The notes under the pieces are model-generated. The model worked only from the letters and a program-made list of their open reading frames with translations. It was not told where the DNA came from and searched no databases. The translations under genes and the position numbers were made by a program. From Brassica napus (taxonomy: Eukaryota > Streptophyta > Magnoliopsida > Brassicales > Brassicaceae), in contig NC_063439.1 in assembly GCF_020379485.1 (NCBI RefSeq), positions 10,394,466-10,458,465 of the forward strand: DNA of 64,000 nucleotides, in the 5' to 3' direction. Each line of letters begins with the position of its first letter. Position 1 is the first letter of the stretch. This document shows positions 1-9,737 of the stretch, piece after piece.

Positions 1-533
1 ACATCTTTGTTCTTCCTTTCGATATAATGATGGTTCCTTGAGACATCGTTTGAAGCCTAGCTCGTGTAGTGTGGCGTTGAGCTTCTCGTTCCAAGCCCTC
101 GAGGCTTGTTTCAAACCGTAGAGTGCCTTCTTCAATTTATAAACCTTGGCCTCCTTTCCTTTCACTATGAATCCCTCAGTTGTGATACATAGACTTCTTC
201 TTTAAGATCTCCATAAAGAAAAGCTGTCTTTACGTCTAGATGATGTAGCTCCCATCCTCGTGTAGCTGCTATGCCAATGATTAAGCGTACGGTTTCGATT
301 CGAGCAACTGGAGCGAAGACTTCATCAAAGTCTATCCCATGCTTCTGTATGTAACCTTTGGCAGCAAGTCTCGCTTTGTATTTGTTTATGCTTCCATCAG
401 AGTTTCGCTTTACTTTGAAAATCCACTTTAGTCCAATCGCTTTGCAGTTGTGAGGAAGATCGACTAGCGTCCACGTTTCGTTCTTTACTATTGATTTGAT
501 CTCATCTTCGCAAGCGTCTCTCCAGACCTTAAG
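1..533 (-). pseudogene. copia reverse transcriptase, N-terminal part (broken)
   Basis: Read on the minus strand, this stretch gives conserved copia RT blocks such as [27 protein letters not shown]-like and [12 protein letters not shown], then ALYGLKQ further left. A single base is missing near 176-190, which breaks the frame just before the segment reading EGF. It follows the integrase segment directly in the same frame, separated only by the TAG at 534-536. The YVDD catalytic box would lie beyond the left edge. This is a degraded fragment of the flanking element and not a host gene. Confidence 0.88.
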
Positions 534-2528
534 CTATTTTGCTTCCTCATAGTTCCACGGTTCTTCATTCACCAGCATCAAAAGATGCTCATGTTCAATC
601 TCACATAACGTCTCATACATCTCATCCTCCTCTACCAACAGCTCATAATCATCAAGATAACTTGGTGTCCTGGTTACTCGTGAGGAGCGTCTCAGCTCGA
701 GTGGAGCTTCTTCCTCCTGATCATTAATAGCCGTATCCGACACTTCAGTTTTCTCATCAGCATCTTCCTTATTTCTCGAAGTCTCTGTATCACAGGGACC
801 TTTTGAACCAGAGTCTATCATAATAGTCTCATTGTTGCTGCCTTCCTCTGTTTCAAGCCACTTTCCCTTTTGCGTTTCATCAAACACTACGTCTCTACTA
901 ACCACGATCCTTTTATTTGTTGGATTAACCAGCCGATAAGCTTTTGTTCCTGGTTCTACACCAAGATGTACTAGAGCACGAGAGCGGTCATCCAGCTTTC
1001 TCAAGTGTGGTGAATCAACCTTCACATAACCAACGCATCCAAACACCCTTGTGTGCTCGATGTTTGGTTTCTTTCCTTTGAAACATTCGTATGGTGTTTG
1101 TTTGACCAGAGTCCTTGTTACTATCCTGTTGATGAGATAGGTTGAGTGCCTTACTGCTTCTCCCCACATGTAGTTTGGAACGTCCATGTGTTTTAGTATG
1201 CTTCGTGTCATCTCCATCAGTGTTCTATTTCTTCTTTCGACGACTCCTTGAGGTGAGTACGGTGCCGTTAGGTGCCGTTTGATTCCCGAGCTCTCGCAAT
1301 AGTGGTTGAACTCTGAAGAGGTAAACTCTCCTCCTCTGTCTGTTCGCAGTGTTGTGATTTTACTTCCCGTCTCTTGCTCAGCTAGAGCTTTAAATTTTTT
1401 AAATTTTGCGAACGCCTCACTCTTCTGTTTCATTAGAATAGTCCACATATATCTTGAATAATCGCCGATCAAGACAAACACATACCTATTGCCACCCGCT
1501 GTAGGTGGTGATATGGGACCACACAAGTCTCCATGTACTAACTCTAAGACTGTAGTTGCACGGTATGAACTTTCATTCGGAAAAGATTTCCGTATTTGCT
1601 TCCCACGCAAGCAAGCTTCACATGTCTCCTTCTCGACACTAAACTGTGGCATACCTGTCACTAGTCTCTTATCAACCATGATTTTCAAGTTGTTGAGACC
1701 CACATGTCCCAAGCGAGAGTGCCACTTTGATGTCTCTTTATGAAGTAGTTGTAGACACTTCACGGTTTCTACTTCCATGACCACTTTGTATAAACGATTT
1801 GGTGAGCGTTTTGCTTTTACCAGAAGATTCTTGTCACGGTCGTAGAAAAACAGGTGATCTTCTTTCATTCTTACTTCACATCCCGATTCCGTAGCTTGAC
1901 CAAGACTTATGATGTTGCTTCTGAGGTCAGGAATGTAGTAGACGTTGGAGAGTACTTTATTTTCACCGTTTGATGTATGGAAAAGAATTGAGCCTTTTCC
2001 TTTTATATCTATTCGAGAATCATCACCAAATCTCACCTTTCCGGTTATGCTATCATCGATTTTAGAGAAATATTTGAGGTTCCCTGTCATGTGGTTGCTG
2101 GCGCCATTGTCTAAGTACCACAGATTGTCTCCGGTTGTAGTAAAAAGTTGTTTTGGTAAAACATTTCTTTCGTTTAGAAATACGACCTCATTGACCATTA
2201 ACTCGTCTGCTTCATGTGTAGTTTCTCTTTCACTTTCTTGTATTTCTTGAAGTTTAAGCAACCGATCAGGACAATTTTGCGCAAAGTGCCCTATCTTATC
2301 ACACCTGAAACATGTCACCCTCGATGCATCTCTCTCTTGTTGTCGATAATAGCCTCCATTCCCTTGATATCCTCCATTCCCTTGATATCCAAATCTCCCG
2401 CGACCTCTACCTCGATATTGGAAACGACCTCCTCTGCCTCTTCCTCTCGTTGAATCATACTTTTCTTGCGTTTGTGAGTCTGCGTTAGCATACATAAGTT
2501 TGCTCTGACTATGATCCTCTTGTTTCTC
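534..2528 (-). pseudogene. copia pol segment: zinc knuckle, protease, integrase
   Basis: An open stretch of about 650 codons. Domains in order: an Arg/Gly-rich region; a CCHC zinc knuckle (C-F-R-C then H and C, residues about 62-75); an aspartic protease site with DNGASNH near residue 129; an integrase zinc-binding HHCC region (HSRLGHVG with CEAC); and the integrase core with DLCGP and TDRGGEF. It is in the same frame as gag upstream, separated by a TAA at 2529-2531, and ends at a TAG (534-536) in the same frame as the following RT. The two stops therefore look like point mutations in one former gag-pol reading frame. Confidence 0.93.
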
Positions 2529-3146
2529 TTATTCTTCATCAGCAATCCTTTCTTCATATGCTTTTAACCTTCCCACGATATCCTCGAAGCTTGTTTTATT
2601 AAGATCGAGGACCTGTTCTAAAGCCGCTATAATGTGTATATACTTCTTTCTTGGTAGACTATGAAGAAATTTCTTTACCATCTTTGGCTCATCAATGTCT
2701 TCTCCCAATGCAGCTGATTTTGATGATAGTTCAGATATTCTTCCGACAAAACCATCAATTGTTTCGCTTTCTTTCATCTTCAATCGGTTAAAATCAGCTG
2801 TTAGGGTTTGTAAACGTGCTTCTCTCACACGGTCTGCTCCCATATGTCGCATCTTTACGACCTCCCAAATCGCTTTTGCAGTGTCAAGATTCCCAACTTG
2901 TAGTATCAAGGTCTCCGGTATAGATTGGAATAGTAATGCCTTTGCTAGATCATTCTTTTCTCCATCCTCTTCTCCTGGATCTATTGCCTCCCAGGCCTTA
3001 AGAACCTTCAATGCTGCCGTCATTCGCATTGTCCATACTGTGTAGTTCGTATCATTAAGTAATGGACATTGTATGGTTGTAGAGCCCCTGCTCTTGTGGT
3101 TCGTAACGCTTGTTGATTGCACGATATCTCCCATGGCTTTCAACAA
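2529..3146 (-). pseudogene. copia gag segment
   Basis: About 205 codons beginning 22 nt inside the primer-binding site. The sequence matches copia Gag of the UBN2 type: LLNDTNYTVW near the start, then ALLFQSIPE, IWEVVKMRHMGADRV and FVGRISEL. Either the first Met or the Met five codons later could start translation. The frame stops at TAA (2529-2531) and would otherwise run straight into the zinc-knuckle segment, so gag and pol were originally one frame. Confidence 0.9.
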
Positions 3147-3167
3147 GTATCTTTTGATCCAATAGAA

Positions 3168-3179
3168 GCTCTGATACCA
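3168..3179 (-). other. Primer-binding site, initiator Met-tRNA type
   Basis: The minus strand reads TGGTATCAGAGC, the common plant copia primer-binding site, just inside the LTR and upstream of gag. Confidence 0.85.
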
Positions 3180-3184
3180 ATTAT

Positions 3185-3441
3185 TGAATCAAACTCTTAA
3201 ACTCAAACTCAAACTCTTTATTAATCTCACACAATGCTTTAGAAAATAACTCAAAACTAAAGCTCTCTCTCACCACAAGGTTATGCCACACATTAGCACC
3301 CTTTATATATCTCTCGAATATCCTAAACTCATTAGGAAATATAAACTAATAGATAACTCTTATTTAAATCTAACTTCCTTATCTTTATCTCATTAGGAAG
3401 TGATTGCTTGACTCTCAAGCTACTTCAAGTTTGAACCAACA
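3185..3441 (-). repeat. 5' LTR of the copia element
   Basis: On the minus strand this 257-bp segment begins TGTTGG and ends TTCA, giving TG...CA termini. It sits 5 nt from a 12-nt primer-binding site (TGGTATCAGAGC on the minus strand, 3168-3179). Its partner LTR is outside the window, so the boundaries rest on the TG/CA ends and the distance to the PBS. Confidence 0.8.
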
Positions 3442-5290
3442 ATACATACGTGCTTATCAATTGATAGTTTGATGTGTTGGAACTCAATTTTAAGAAATGT
3501 TGCGCATATACTTTTTTGGGTAACTTTTTGATAAATTCCTTTTCACGGAATAACCCGATTATGAGAGTCAGCAATGCATAGCTGCAAACATTGTATTCAT
3601 ATGTTAAAGTTCGGTTTATTTGAATGAGAACTGCTTGTAGTAATTTAGTTATGTGAAGTGCACATAATGGATATTGTAGATTTGTAGAGTAGTCCGAATA
3701 AGCTTAGAAACCTTGAGACAATTGCCGAAATGACTGAACTCAAACTATTATGAGCGCACCAAGCCGAGCTAATATAGATTCGAGTTTAGGTTCGGTTTTG
3801 AGTATTGAATTCAAAGTCAAAGTGTTATAGTTTCTTGTTCAAATTGAAAATTGATGAGAAATTTTCTAACTCTTTTCTTTTTGTTTTTTAATGCTCAAAT
3901 TAAATTAAGAAATAAACTCCATAACATTTTTGATTATAAATTAGTTTAATTTTCTCATTTTAAAAATACAAGAGAGAAATAACAACCTCTACATATTATT
4001 CTTTCTTTTTTTCTCTCTTTGTTTGTTTTGTAATCTTGAGATTACAACACAAGAAAAAGTTCATTAGCTTCTATTATAAATGATGCACAATAGTTGATAT
4101 GTGGTTGTATCATGTGATTCTTGATTGCATTAAATTTTTATTTTTGTCATTTTGTAAAAAGCATGGTCCTACAATAAGTTGGTATGTTATCATCATCGTT
4201 GGTCTACAAGTTGATGTATAAGTGTTGTAGGGTTTGAACAAAAAACAGTGTTGTAGGGGTTATAATTTGATCTTAACATGCAATTACACCACAAAGAAAT
4301 GTATTGGTTTCCGGATATTTTGATCGATACATTGCAAATGGGTATGCAACATTCTTCAATAGCCGAGAGTTGTGTCCAACTTAGCAAATGATTAAACTAT
4401 CACAATGGTCTTCATTAATTTTTTAATTCCCCAATCAAGAATTCCGATCGACCGGAAAGAACATGCATGTGAATGTACGAAGTGGAAATTTTCACTGGTG
4501 TTTTTCTATCCTTCTATTTTTCCTATTTGAAACATAACTAAACAAGGTTAAGTGTTTTTTAATTTATTTCTTTTCCTGACACATAACTAGATAAGGCTAA
4601 AAATGAAAACAAAAACAGATAACGTTAGTTATATTTTACTAAACTAGTAATTAGGAAATTATCATAATATTTTTAGTTTCCTATTTTGAAGGATAACTAC
4701 TCAAGGTTAATTAATATTTTCTTTATTTTTCTAGCATAACTAGGTAGATAAGGGTAAAAATGAAATTAAAAATAACTAGATAAGGTTAGTTATATTATAA
4801 TAAACTTTCAGATTTGAGTAAATCGTAGAATAATTTGTTACAAGTTTTAGGGTTTTTTGAAAAATAAATCAGAGTTTTTAAAAAAACCTTTTAAATTTTA
4901 AATATTTTTTATTTTAAATTACTATAATTTGATATTTTATCGTTTTATGAATTATATAAAAATATAAAATTTTTAAAAATCAAATTTTCAAATAGTTTTT
5001 TATTTTTTTTCATTTTAAATAGTTTGATTTTCTTTCTAAAAAGGTGAAGTAATTTTTTAAAATATTTTTTTTTTAAAGTTTCCAATACCACCATGTGGTA
5101 TTTCGATTTATTGTTTTTCCACTATAAAATTCATCAATTTGATAGATTTTATTGACAAAGTCCATATTTTCCAATAAGCTGAAATTTGATAGAATTTATA
5201 CAAATGACTAATCCAATAAGTTTAAATTTCATATAGAATTTATAAATGCTATATACAATAAGAGAGAATTTGAATAAAAAAATGAAATTC
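3442..5290. other. AT-rich intergenic DNA upstream of NF-YC1
   Basis: No coding exon or structural RNA could be recognised. It contains a degenerate tandem repeat at 4522-4808 and a short palindrome at 5262-5294. The last few hundred bases may contain distal promoter sequence for the first NF-YC1 copy, but no element is distinctive enough to call. Confidence 0.6.
4522..4808. repeat. Degenerate two-unit tandem repeat
   Basis: Two units of about 130-155 bp follow each other (about 4522-4674 and 4676-4808). Each starts with TTCCTATTT, contains several variants of the motif ATAACTAGATAAGG, then a GTTAGTTATATT block. The copies have many differences and indels, so this is an old local duplication. 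Confidence 0.6.
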
Positions 5291-5294
5291 TCTC
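5262..5294. repeat. Short palindrome at the duplication breakpoint
   Basis: The arms GAGAGAATTT (5262-5271) and AAATTCTCTC (5285-5294) are perfect inverted repeats around a 13-nt A-rich loop. The left edge of the 3.74-kb duplicated unit (5291) falls inside the right arm. Confidence 0.8.
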
Positions 5295-5896
5295 AAATCC
5301 TTGATCCAATAAAACCTCCTTAATGTCTTTCTCATACAAACACTATAATTTAGACTACTTTAAACCATTTTGATTATCAATTTGATTTTTGTTTTGTTCA
5401 AATATGTTCAAAGTAGCTTTACCAAAACTAATTGTTGCATATAAAATTATCAGAAAAGATATATATCTTAATTGTAAAAATCATTGTACTATTATTATCA
5501 AAATATTAGAGAAATTTGTTAGCTACTAAGATGTCTTTTGTTGACCTTCTTATGATTTGAAATCAAAGTATCTTAGTACAGTTTTTTTTTTTTTTGAACA
5601 ACAGTATATCTTAGTACAGCCAGTGTATCATAAAATAGCCTATACTCACTAAATTATCAGGTACATGGGAGATTCTTGGCTTCTCTTTGGTTATCTTTTG
5701 TTTGTTTCTGTGTATTAAATCAATCAAAGAAAAAAATGTTCTTCAATTAAAAGAAAAAAAAAAGAGTAAAAAGCAGCCACATCGCTCTCCACCTTATCCA
5801 CTTCTGCCTCAATCCATTTGGCAAAAAAGCTTCGTCATACACTCTTTGATCCAATCACACACACACCAAATCCAAACCGACCATTCTCAAGACCCA

Positions 5897-6562
5897 ATGG
5901 ACAACAGCAACCAGCAATCATCTCCCTCGGCCGCCGGAATCCCTCCTCCTGTATCCGCCGTCGGAGGAGCTTCTTACCACCACCTTCTACAGCAACAGCA
6001 ACAACAGCTCCAAATGTTCTGGTCCTACCAACGCCAAGAGATCGAGCAAGTAAACGATTTCAAGAACCATCAGCTCCCTCTCGCTCGTATCAAAAAGATC
6101 ATGAAAGCCGACGAGGATGTGCGTATGATCTCCGCCGAAGCTCCGATCCTCTTCGCCAAAGCCTGCGAGCTTTTCATCCTCGAGCTCACCATCCGTTCTT
6201 GGCTCCACGCCGAGGAAAACAAGCGCCGCACGCTTCAGAAAAACGACATCGCTGCCGCCATTACAAGGACAGATATCTTCGACTTCCTTGTCGACATCGT
6301 TCCAAGAGAAGAGATCAAGGAAGAGCCGGGGATCGGCGGGATGATGCCTCCCGCGGTGAGCGGCGTGCCGTACTATTATCCGCCGATGGGTGGTCCTGGA
6401 GGGATGATGATTGGTAGACCGGCTATGGATCCGAGTGGCGTCTATGTCCAGCCTCCGTCTCAGGCGTGGCAGAGCGTTTGGCAAACGTCGGCGACGGGCG
6501 ATGATGTTTCTTACGGCAGTGGGGGAAGCGGCGGTCAAGGGAATCTTGACGGGCAAGTGTAA
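5897..6562 (+). CDS. NF-YC1: Nuclear transcription factor Y subunit C-1 (copy 1)
   Basis: This encodes the histone-fold subunit C of the CCAAT-binding NF-Y complex. In the family NF-YC pairs with NF-YB, the dimer recruits NF-YA (or CONSTANS-type proteins in plants), and it acts in the nucleus. The 221-residue product has a short Pro/Ser-rich N-terminus, a Q run (residues 32-37), the conserved FWSYQRQEIEQVNDFKNH lead-in, and the histone fold at about 60-135 (LPLARIKKIMKADEDV, ISAEAPILF, RTLQKNDIAAAI, FDFLVDIVPR). A Gly/Pro/Tyr-rich tail follows. The start is the ATG before DNSNQQ, which matches Arabidopsis NF-YC1; the open frame upstream has no similarity. The CDS has no intron, but a donor-like GTAAGT overlaps the stop and an acceptor lies at 6680-6681. 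If that 123-nt intron is spliced, the product is unchanged (Val then TGA). The tail is closer to NF-YC1 (At3g48590) than to NF-YC4. Confidence 0.97.
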   Translation: MDNSNQQSSPSAAGIPPPVSAVGGASYHHLLQQQQQQLQMFWSYQRQEIEQVNDFKNHQLPLARIKKIMKADEDVRMISAEAPILFAKACELFILELTIRSWLHAEENKRRTLQKNDIAAAITRTDIFDFLVDIVPREEIKEEPGIGGMMPPAVSGVPYYYPPMGGPGGMMIGRPAMDPSGVYVQPPSQAWQSVWQTSATGDDVSYGSGGSGGQGNLDGQV

Positions 6563-7109
6563 GTTTCATTCATGTCATCACATCTTTGTGCAATGTAGAT
6601 GATTCCTTGTTCATCACTTCTTTGGATAATAAATCATTTTATTAACCCTACATTTCATTGTCTTTTGTATCATGTTTTCAGCTGAGCTCAGAGTTACTCC
6701 AAATGAATGCATGTTTTACTTGCTGTTGAAGACAGCAAATATTAGTCGACTCTGCCTTGGATGTTGGATATGTCGCCTGAGCTTAGTTTAAAAAGGAGCT
6801 ATTGTCTCTCTGTTAACTTGTAAGGTTATTGTAGCAAAAACCATCATTACTGCGACTACGCCTTTACTCTCTATATACATCTAATGTGCAGTTTCTAATT
6901 TTTCGATTATTTTACCTAGCTCTCCTCGTTTCACATTTTCAGAGATTTGAGTGCTTGTAAACCGATAGCAAAACCAAACTGTGTAAATGTGGATTTGTAT
7001 ATAATAAGCTCGTGACATAGATGTAGTAGCTAGTTGAGATGACAATGGAGTTAATTGTTTTAGTTGACAATTAGTATTTTTGAAATGGACAGCAGCTTAT
7101 TACAAAGCA
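6563..7109 (+). other. 3' region of NF-YC1 copy 1
   Basis: This contains the probable 3' UTR, with a possible intron from 6559 to 6681 (GTAAGT...TTTTCAG). No other gene is seen before the Helitron end at 7110. The same sequence lies at 11009-11555 in copy 2. Confidence 0.5.
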
Positions 7110-9033
7110 CTAGATTTCTTAACCGCGCTACGCGCGGATAAGATATTATATGTATTTCTCAATTCTAAAAATATAATGTATAATATTGTATTACATTATT
7201 TAAAGAATATAAAATAAGACTACATAACATAAATATATTTTTAAAATTTTCTTTGTGGAAATCATTATGTTGTTTGATTTTTGTACTTGATTCACATATT
7301 TGCATAGTTATTTGTGATAGATGAATAACTATATTTTAATTATCAGTAAATAATATATATTTATTATATAATATAAGAAAAATAAAATTATTTACTTTTA
7401 AAACAAACTTGTTTCATGTTGGGGGCTCGGTTATAGACATATCATATTCGAATGAGACATTTTTACAGTTATTAATCTTCTTAACAGTCAAAAAACAAAT
7501 CTGAATATCAAAACAATATGTCATACGATCTCTTTGTGGAATAACTGCTCTGAAGAAATTCAATTTAGACATCAAAAAGGACTGGAAAGGGATGTGCAGA
7601 TGTTTTATCTAAGCCAGCTTTACAAAATACTATTCATAGTTCATATATCATTTATGTCCATCCTATTTTTTGTGTCCATCATTTCTTAAACATCTTGAAA
7701 TAACTCATGCTAATTAATAATAAACTTTTGGCTAGCAAAAAAAATCAATTTTGTCTAATTATCGCTTAATTTGTCTAACTGATATATATGTATTTTCTCA
7801 ATTCTAAAAAAATAATGTATAATATTTTATTACATTATTTAAAAAATATAAAATAAGACTACCTAACATAAATATATTTTTTAAATTTTCTTTGTAGAAA
7901 TCATTATGTTGTTTGATTGTTGTACTTGATTCACATATTTGCATAGATATTTGTGATAGATGAATAACTATATTTTTATTATCAGTAAATAATATATATT
8001 TATTATATAATATAAGAAAAATGAAATTATTTACTTTTTAAACAAATTTGTCTCATGTTGGGGATTCAGTTATAGACATATAATATTCGAATGAGATTTT
8101 TTTTACAGTTATCAATCTTCTTAACAGTCAAGAAACAAATCTGAATATCAAAACAATATCTCATACGATCTCTTTGTGGAATAACTACTCTAAAAAAATT
8201 GAATTTAAGCATCAAAAAGGACTGGAAATGATGTGCATATGTGTTATATAAGTCAGCTTTACAAAGTACTATTATTCATAGTTCATATATCATTTAAGTC
8301 CATCATTTCTTAAACATCTTGAAATAACTGATGCTAATTAATAATAAACTTTTGGCTGGAAAAAAAATCAAATTTATCTAATTATTGCTTAAATATTTTA
8401 TTAATATTGTCTAAAAAGCTTTCCATTGATATCATAGTTTAATTCTTATTAGTTTTTTTGTTAATTTTAGAGTTTTTTGTACTTAAGATTTTTTCCATAT
8501 TAAGGTTATATTTCTTTCACATAATATATATAAGTCATAAAAATTACCATCAAATCAGTTTTACTTATTTATTATTTTGTTTTTAATGAAAATACACTTT
8601 TTTAATAATTTAATTTAAAATAAAATTATATATTAATTTGTTGTATTCTAACAATTTGATTGATTTAATTAATTTGATTTGGTGGATAACTTAAAAAGTT
8701 TTCATATGAATCGGGGAAAGCAAGCTTATGTTGTTATATTATATTTATTTGTGTATATGAAATCTATATATAATGCTAGTGTAATAAAGAAATAACATTT
8801 TTTTTTTGTAACTTCAAAAAGATACATTATTACAATTTGAAATTATTCAAAATTGAATAAAATGGTAATTAAATAAATATAATTGTTTTTTATCTTGTTT
8901 AGTTTGATTCTCATGAAAAGAAATCGATAGGTTAAACAAATGTTTCAAAATTTGTTGTGTTATTGTTTTGTCTATAAATTACAAAATTTATTGAATTGAT
9001 ATATTTAATTATTGCACCCTTAAATAATATTTT
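7110..9033 (-). mobile_element. Helitron, 3' part (truncated by the duplication)
   Basis: On the minus strand the right end of the element carries the Helitron 3' signature: a GC-rich hairpin (CCGCGCGTAGCGCGG) about a dozen bases before a terminal CTAG, followed by T. Bases 7110-7113 are the CTAG. The matching 5' end exists only in copy 2 (14006). No Rep/helicase coding sequence is seen, so it is non-autonomous. Confidence 0.85.
7141..8400. repeat. Internal two-unit repeat of the Helitron
   Basis: Two units of about 640 bp (from about 7145 and from about 7787) share the same order of blocks: TGTATTTCTCAATTC-like start, ATAAAATAAGACTAC, GTTTGATTTTTGTACTTG-like, the ATATCAAAACAATATG-like block and CTTTTGGCTAG or CTTTTGGCTGG. 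They differ by many small changes, so this duplication is much older than the 3.74-kb one. It also appears at about 11591-12850 in copy 2. Confidence 0.85.
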
Positions 9034-9737
9034 GTCTATAAATTACAAAAAAATGAAATCCTCTTAACTGTCTATTAAATTACAAAATTTGTCTATTAAC
9101 TTATACGTATTTGATTGATTAAGATAATTATTCAGGTTAAGATAGCTACGTTTCACTGTTTAGGATAAGGTTGGATGATTCATCGGATCTAAAACTCGAA
9201 AGAAACTCAACATCTTTCTTGAAGCTCTTAACAGGGAATCCTCTTTTCCCCGGGAAAAATATAGTCCATCTATTGGATATGATGAATGATCTGTTGGGAA
9301 CTCCATTTGTGAAACTATTGGAAGGGTCAGTGTCCCTTACCTGTCTCCACAATGCTTACAACAACTGCATTGTCACTTTTCTTGGCTGAACTGCTTTCAC
9401 TGAATGTGACAGGTGAGGAGCAAGAAAGCTGGAAGATACTTGAGGAGCATGAGGTTGAAGAAGTCTATTCGTTTTTCACATAGGCTTCCACATGACGATC
9501 CTCTCGATCTTCGTATTCTACAAAAGTTGTTGTCTTTTGAGCTCAATGAACGGCCTACAGTTGAAGAGGTGCTTCACAAAATTATTTTACTACATTCCTT
9601 ATGATCTATTTGGTTGTATTCAACTAAAATTATTGTTTAGGGGTTAGTCCTGACACTTGTGGAGTACTTCAAGGGTGTAGCTAAGAAAGATACTATATAT
9701 GAGCTCTCAAAGAAATTTAGACTACTTTAAACCATTT
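9034..9737. other. Filler DNA between the duplicated units
   Basis: About 704 bp that is not part of the duplicated unit. Its first 17 bases, with the four preceding T, copy the 21 bases at 8966-8986 in the adjacent unit. Its last 24 bases, with the next base, copy 5347-5371 from near the left end of the unit. Between them lies a MAP-kinase fragment. This arrangement looks like repair by template switching. Confidence 0.8.
9171..9690 (+). pseudogene. MAP kinase C-lobe fragment (group D/TDY-type MPK-like)
   Basis: Translation gives LLTGNPLFPGKNIVH then LLGTP (about 9219-9305), matching the end of MAPK subdomain IX-X. After a gap that looks like intron remnant come RSKKAGRYLRSMR and DPLDLRILQKLLSF (about 9413-9545), and then EYFKGVAKK near 9662-9690. 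The order and spacing match plant MAP kinases; the KARRYL/DPLALRLLERLL wording is typical of TDY-type group D. The N-lobe, activation loop and CD domain are absent, and stops lie between the blocks, so it cannot encode a kinase. It exists only in the filler between the two NF-YC1 copies. Confidence 0.85.

Larger units (their letters stand above)
1..3441 (-). mobile_element. Ty1/copia LTR retrotransposon, cut by left window edge
   Basis: The element reads on the minus strand. From right to left it has an LTR (3185-3441), a primer-binding site complementary to initiator Met-tRNA (3168-3179), gag, a CCHC zinc knuckle, protease, integrase and the start of reverse transcriptase at the window edge. 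The order PR-INT-RT is the Ty1/copia order. The RNase H end and second LTR lie outside, so the target-site duplication cannot be tested. Two in-frame stops and at least one frameshift show that it no longer codes for a complete polyprotein. Confidence 0.95.
5291..9033. repeat. Tandem duplication, copy 1 (NF-YC1 plus Helitron part)
   Basis: This 3743-bp unit recurs at 9738-13479. By eye I find only about four substitutions and three homopolymer length changes, all but one of them in the Helitron half; the NF-YC1 coding region appears identical. The left boundary is where 5290 and 9737 diverge. The right boundary is where 9034 (G) and 13480 (A) diverge, inside the Helitron. The Helitron is therefore older than the duplication and is truncated in this copy. 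Confidence 0.95.

Noticed and set aside
5687..5896. In-frame N-terminal extension of NF-YC1 copy 1
   Set aside because: Low-complexity 5' UTR translation; an A-run length change in copy 2 shifts the frame, and family members start at the downstream ATG.
5987..6556. 189-codon antisense open frame over NF-YC1 (also 10433-11002)
   Set aside because: Exact shadow of the GC-rich NF-YC1 coding strand; no family resemblance and duplicated only because the gene is.
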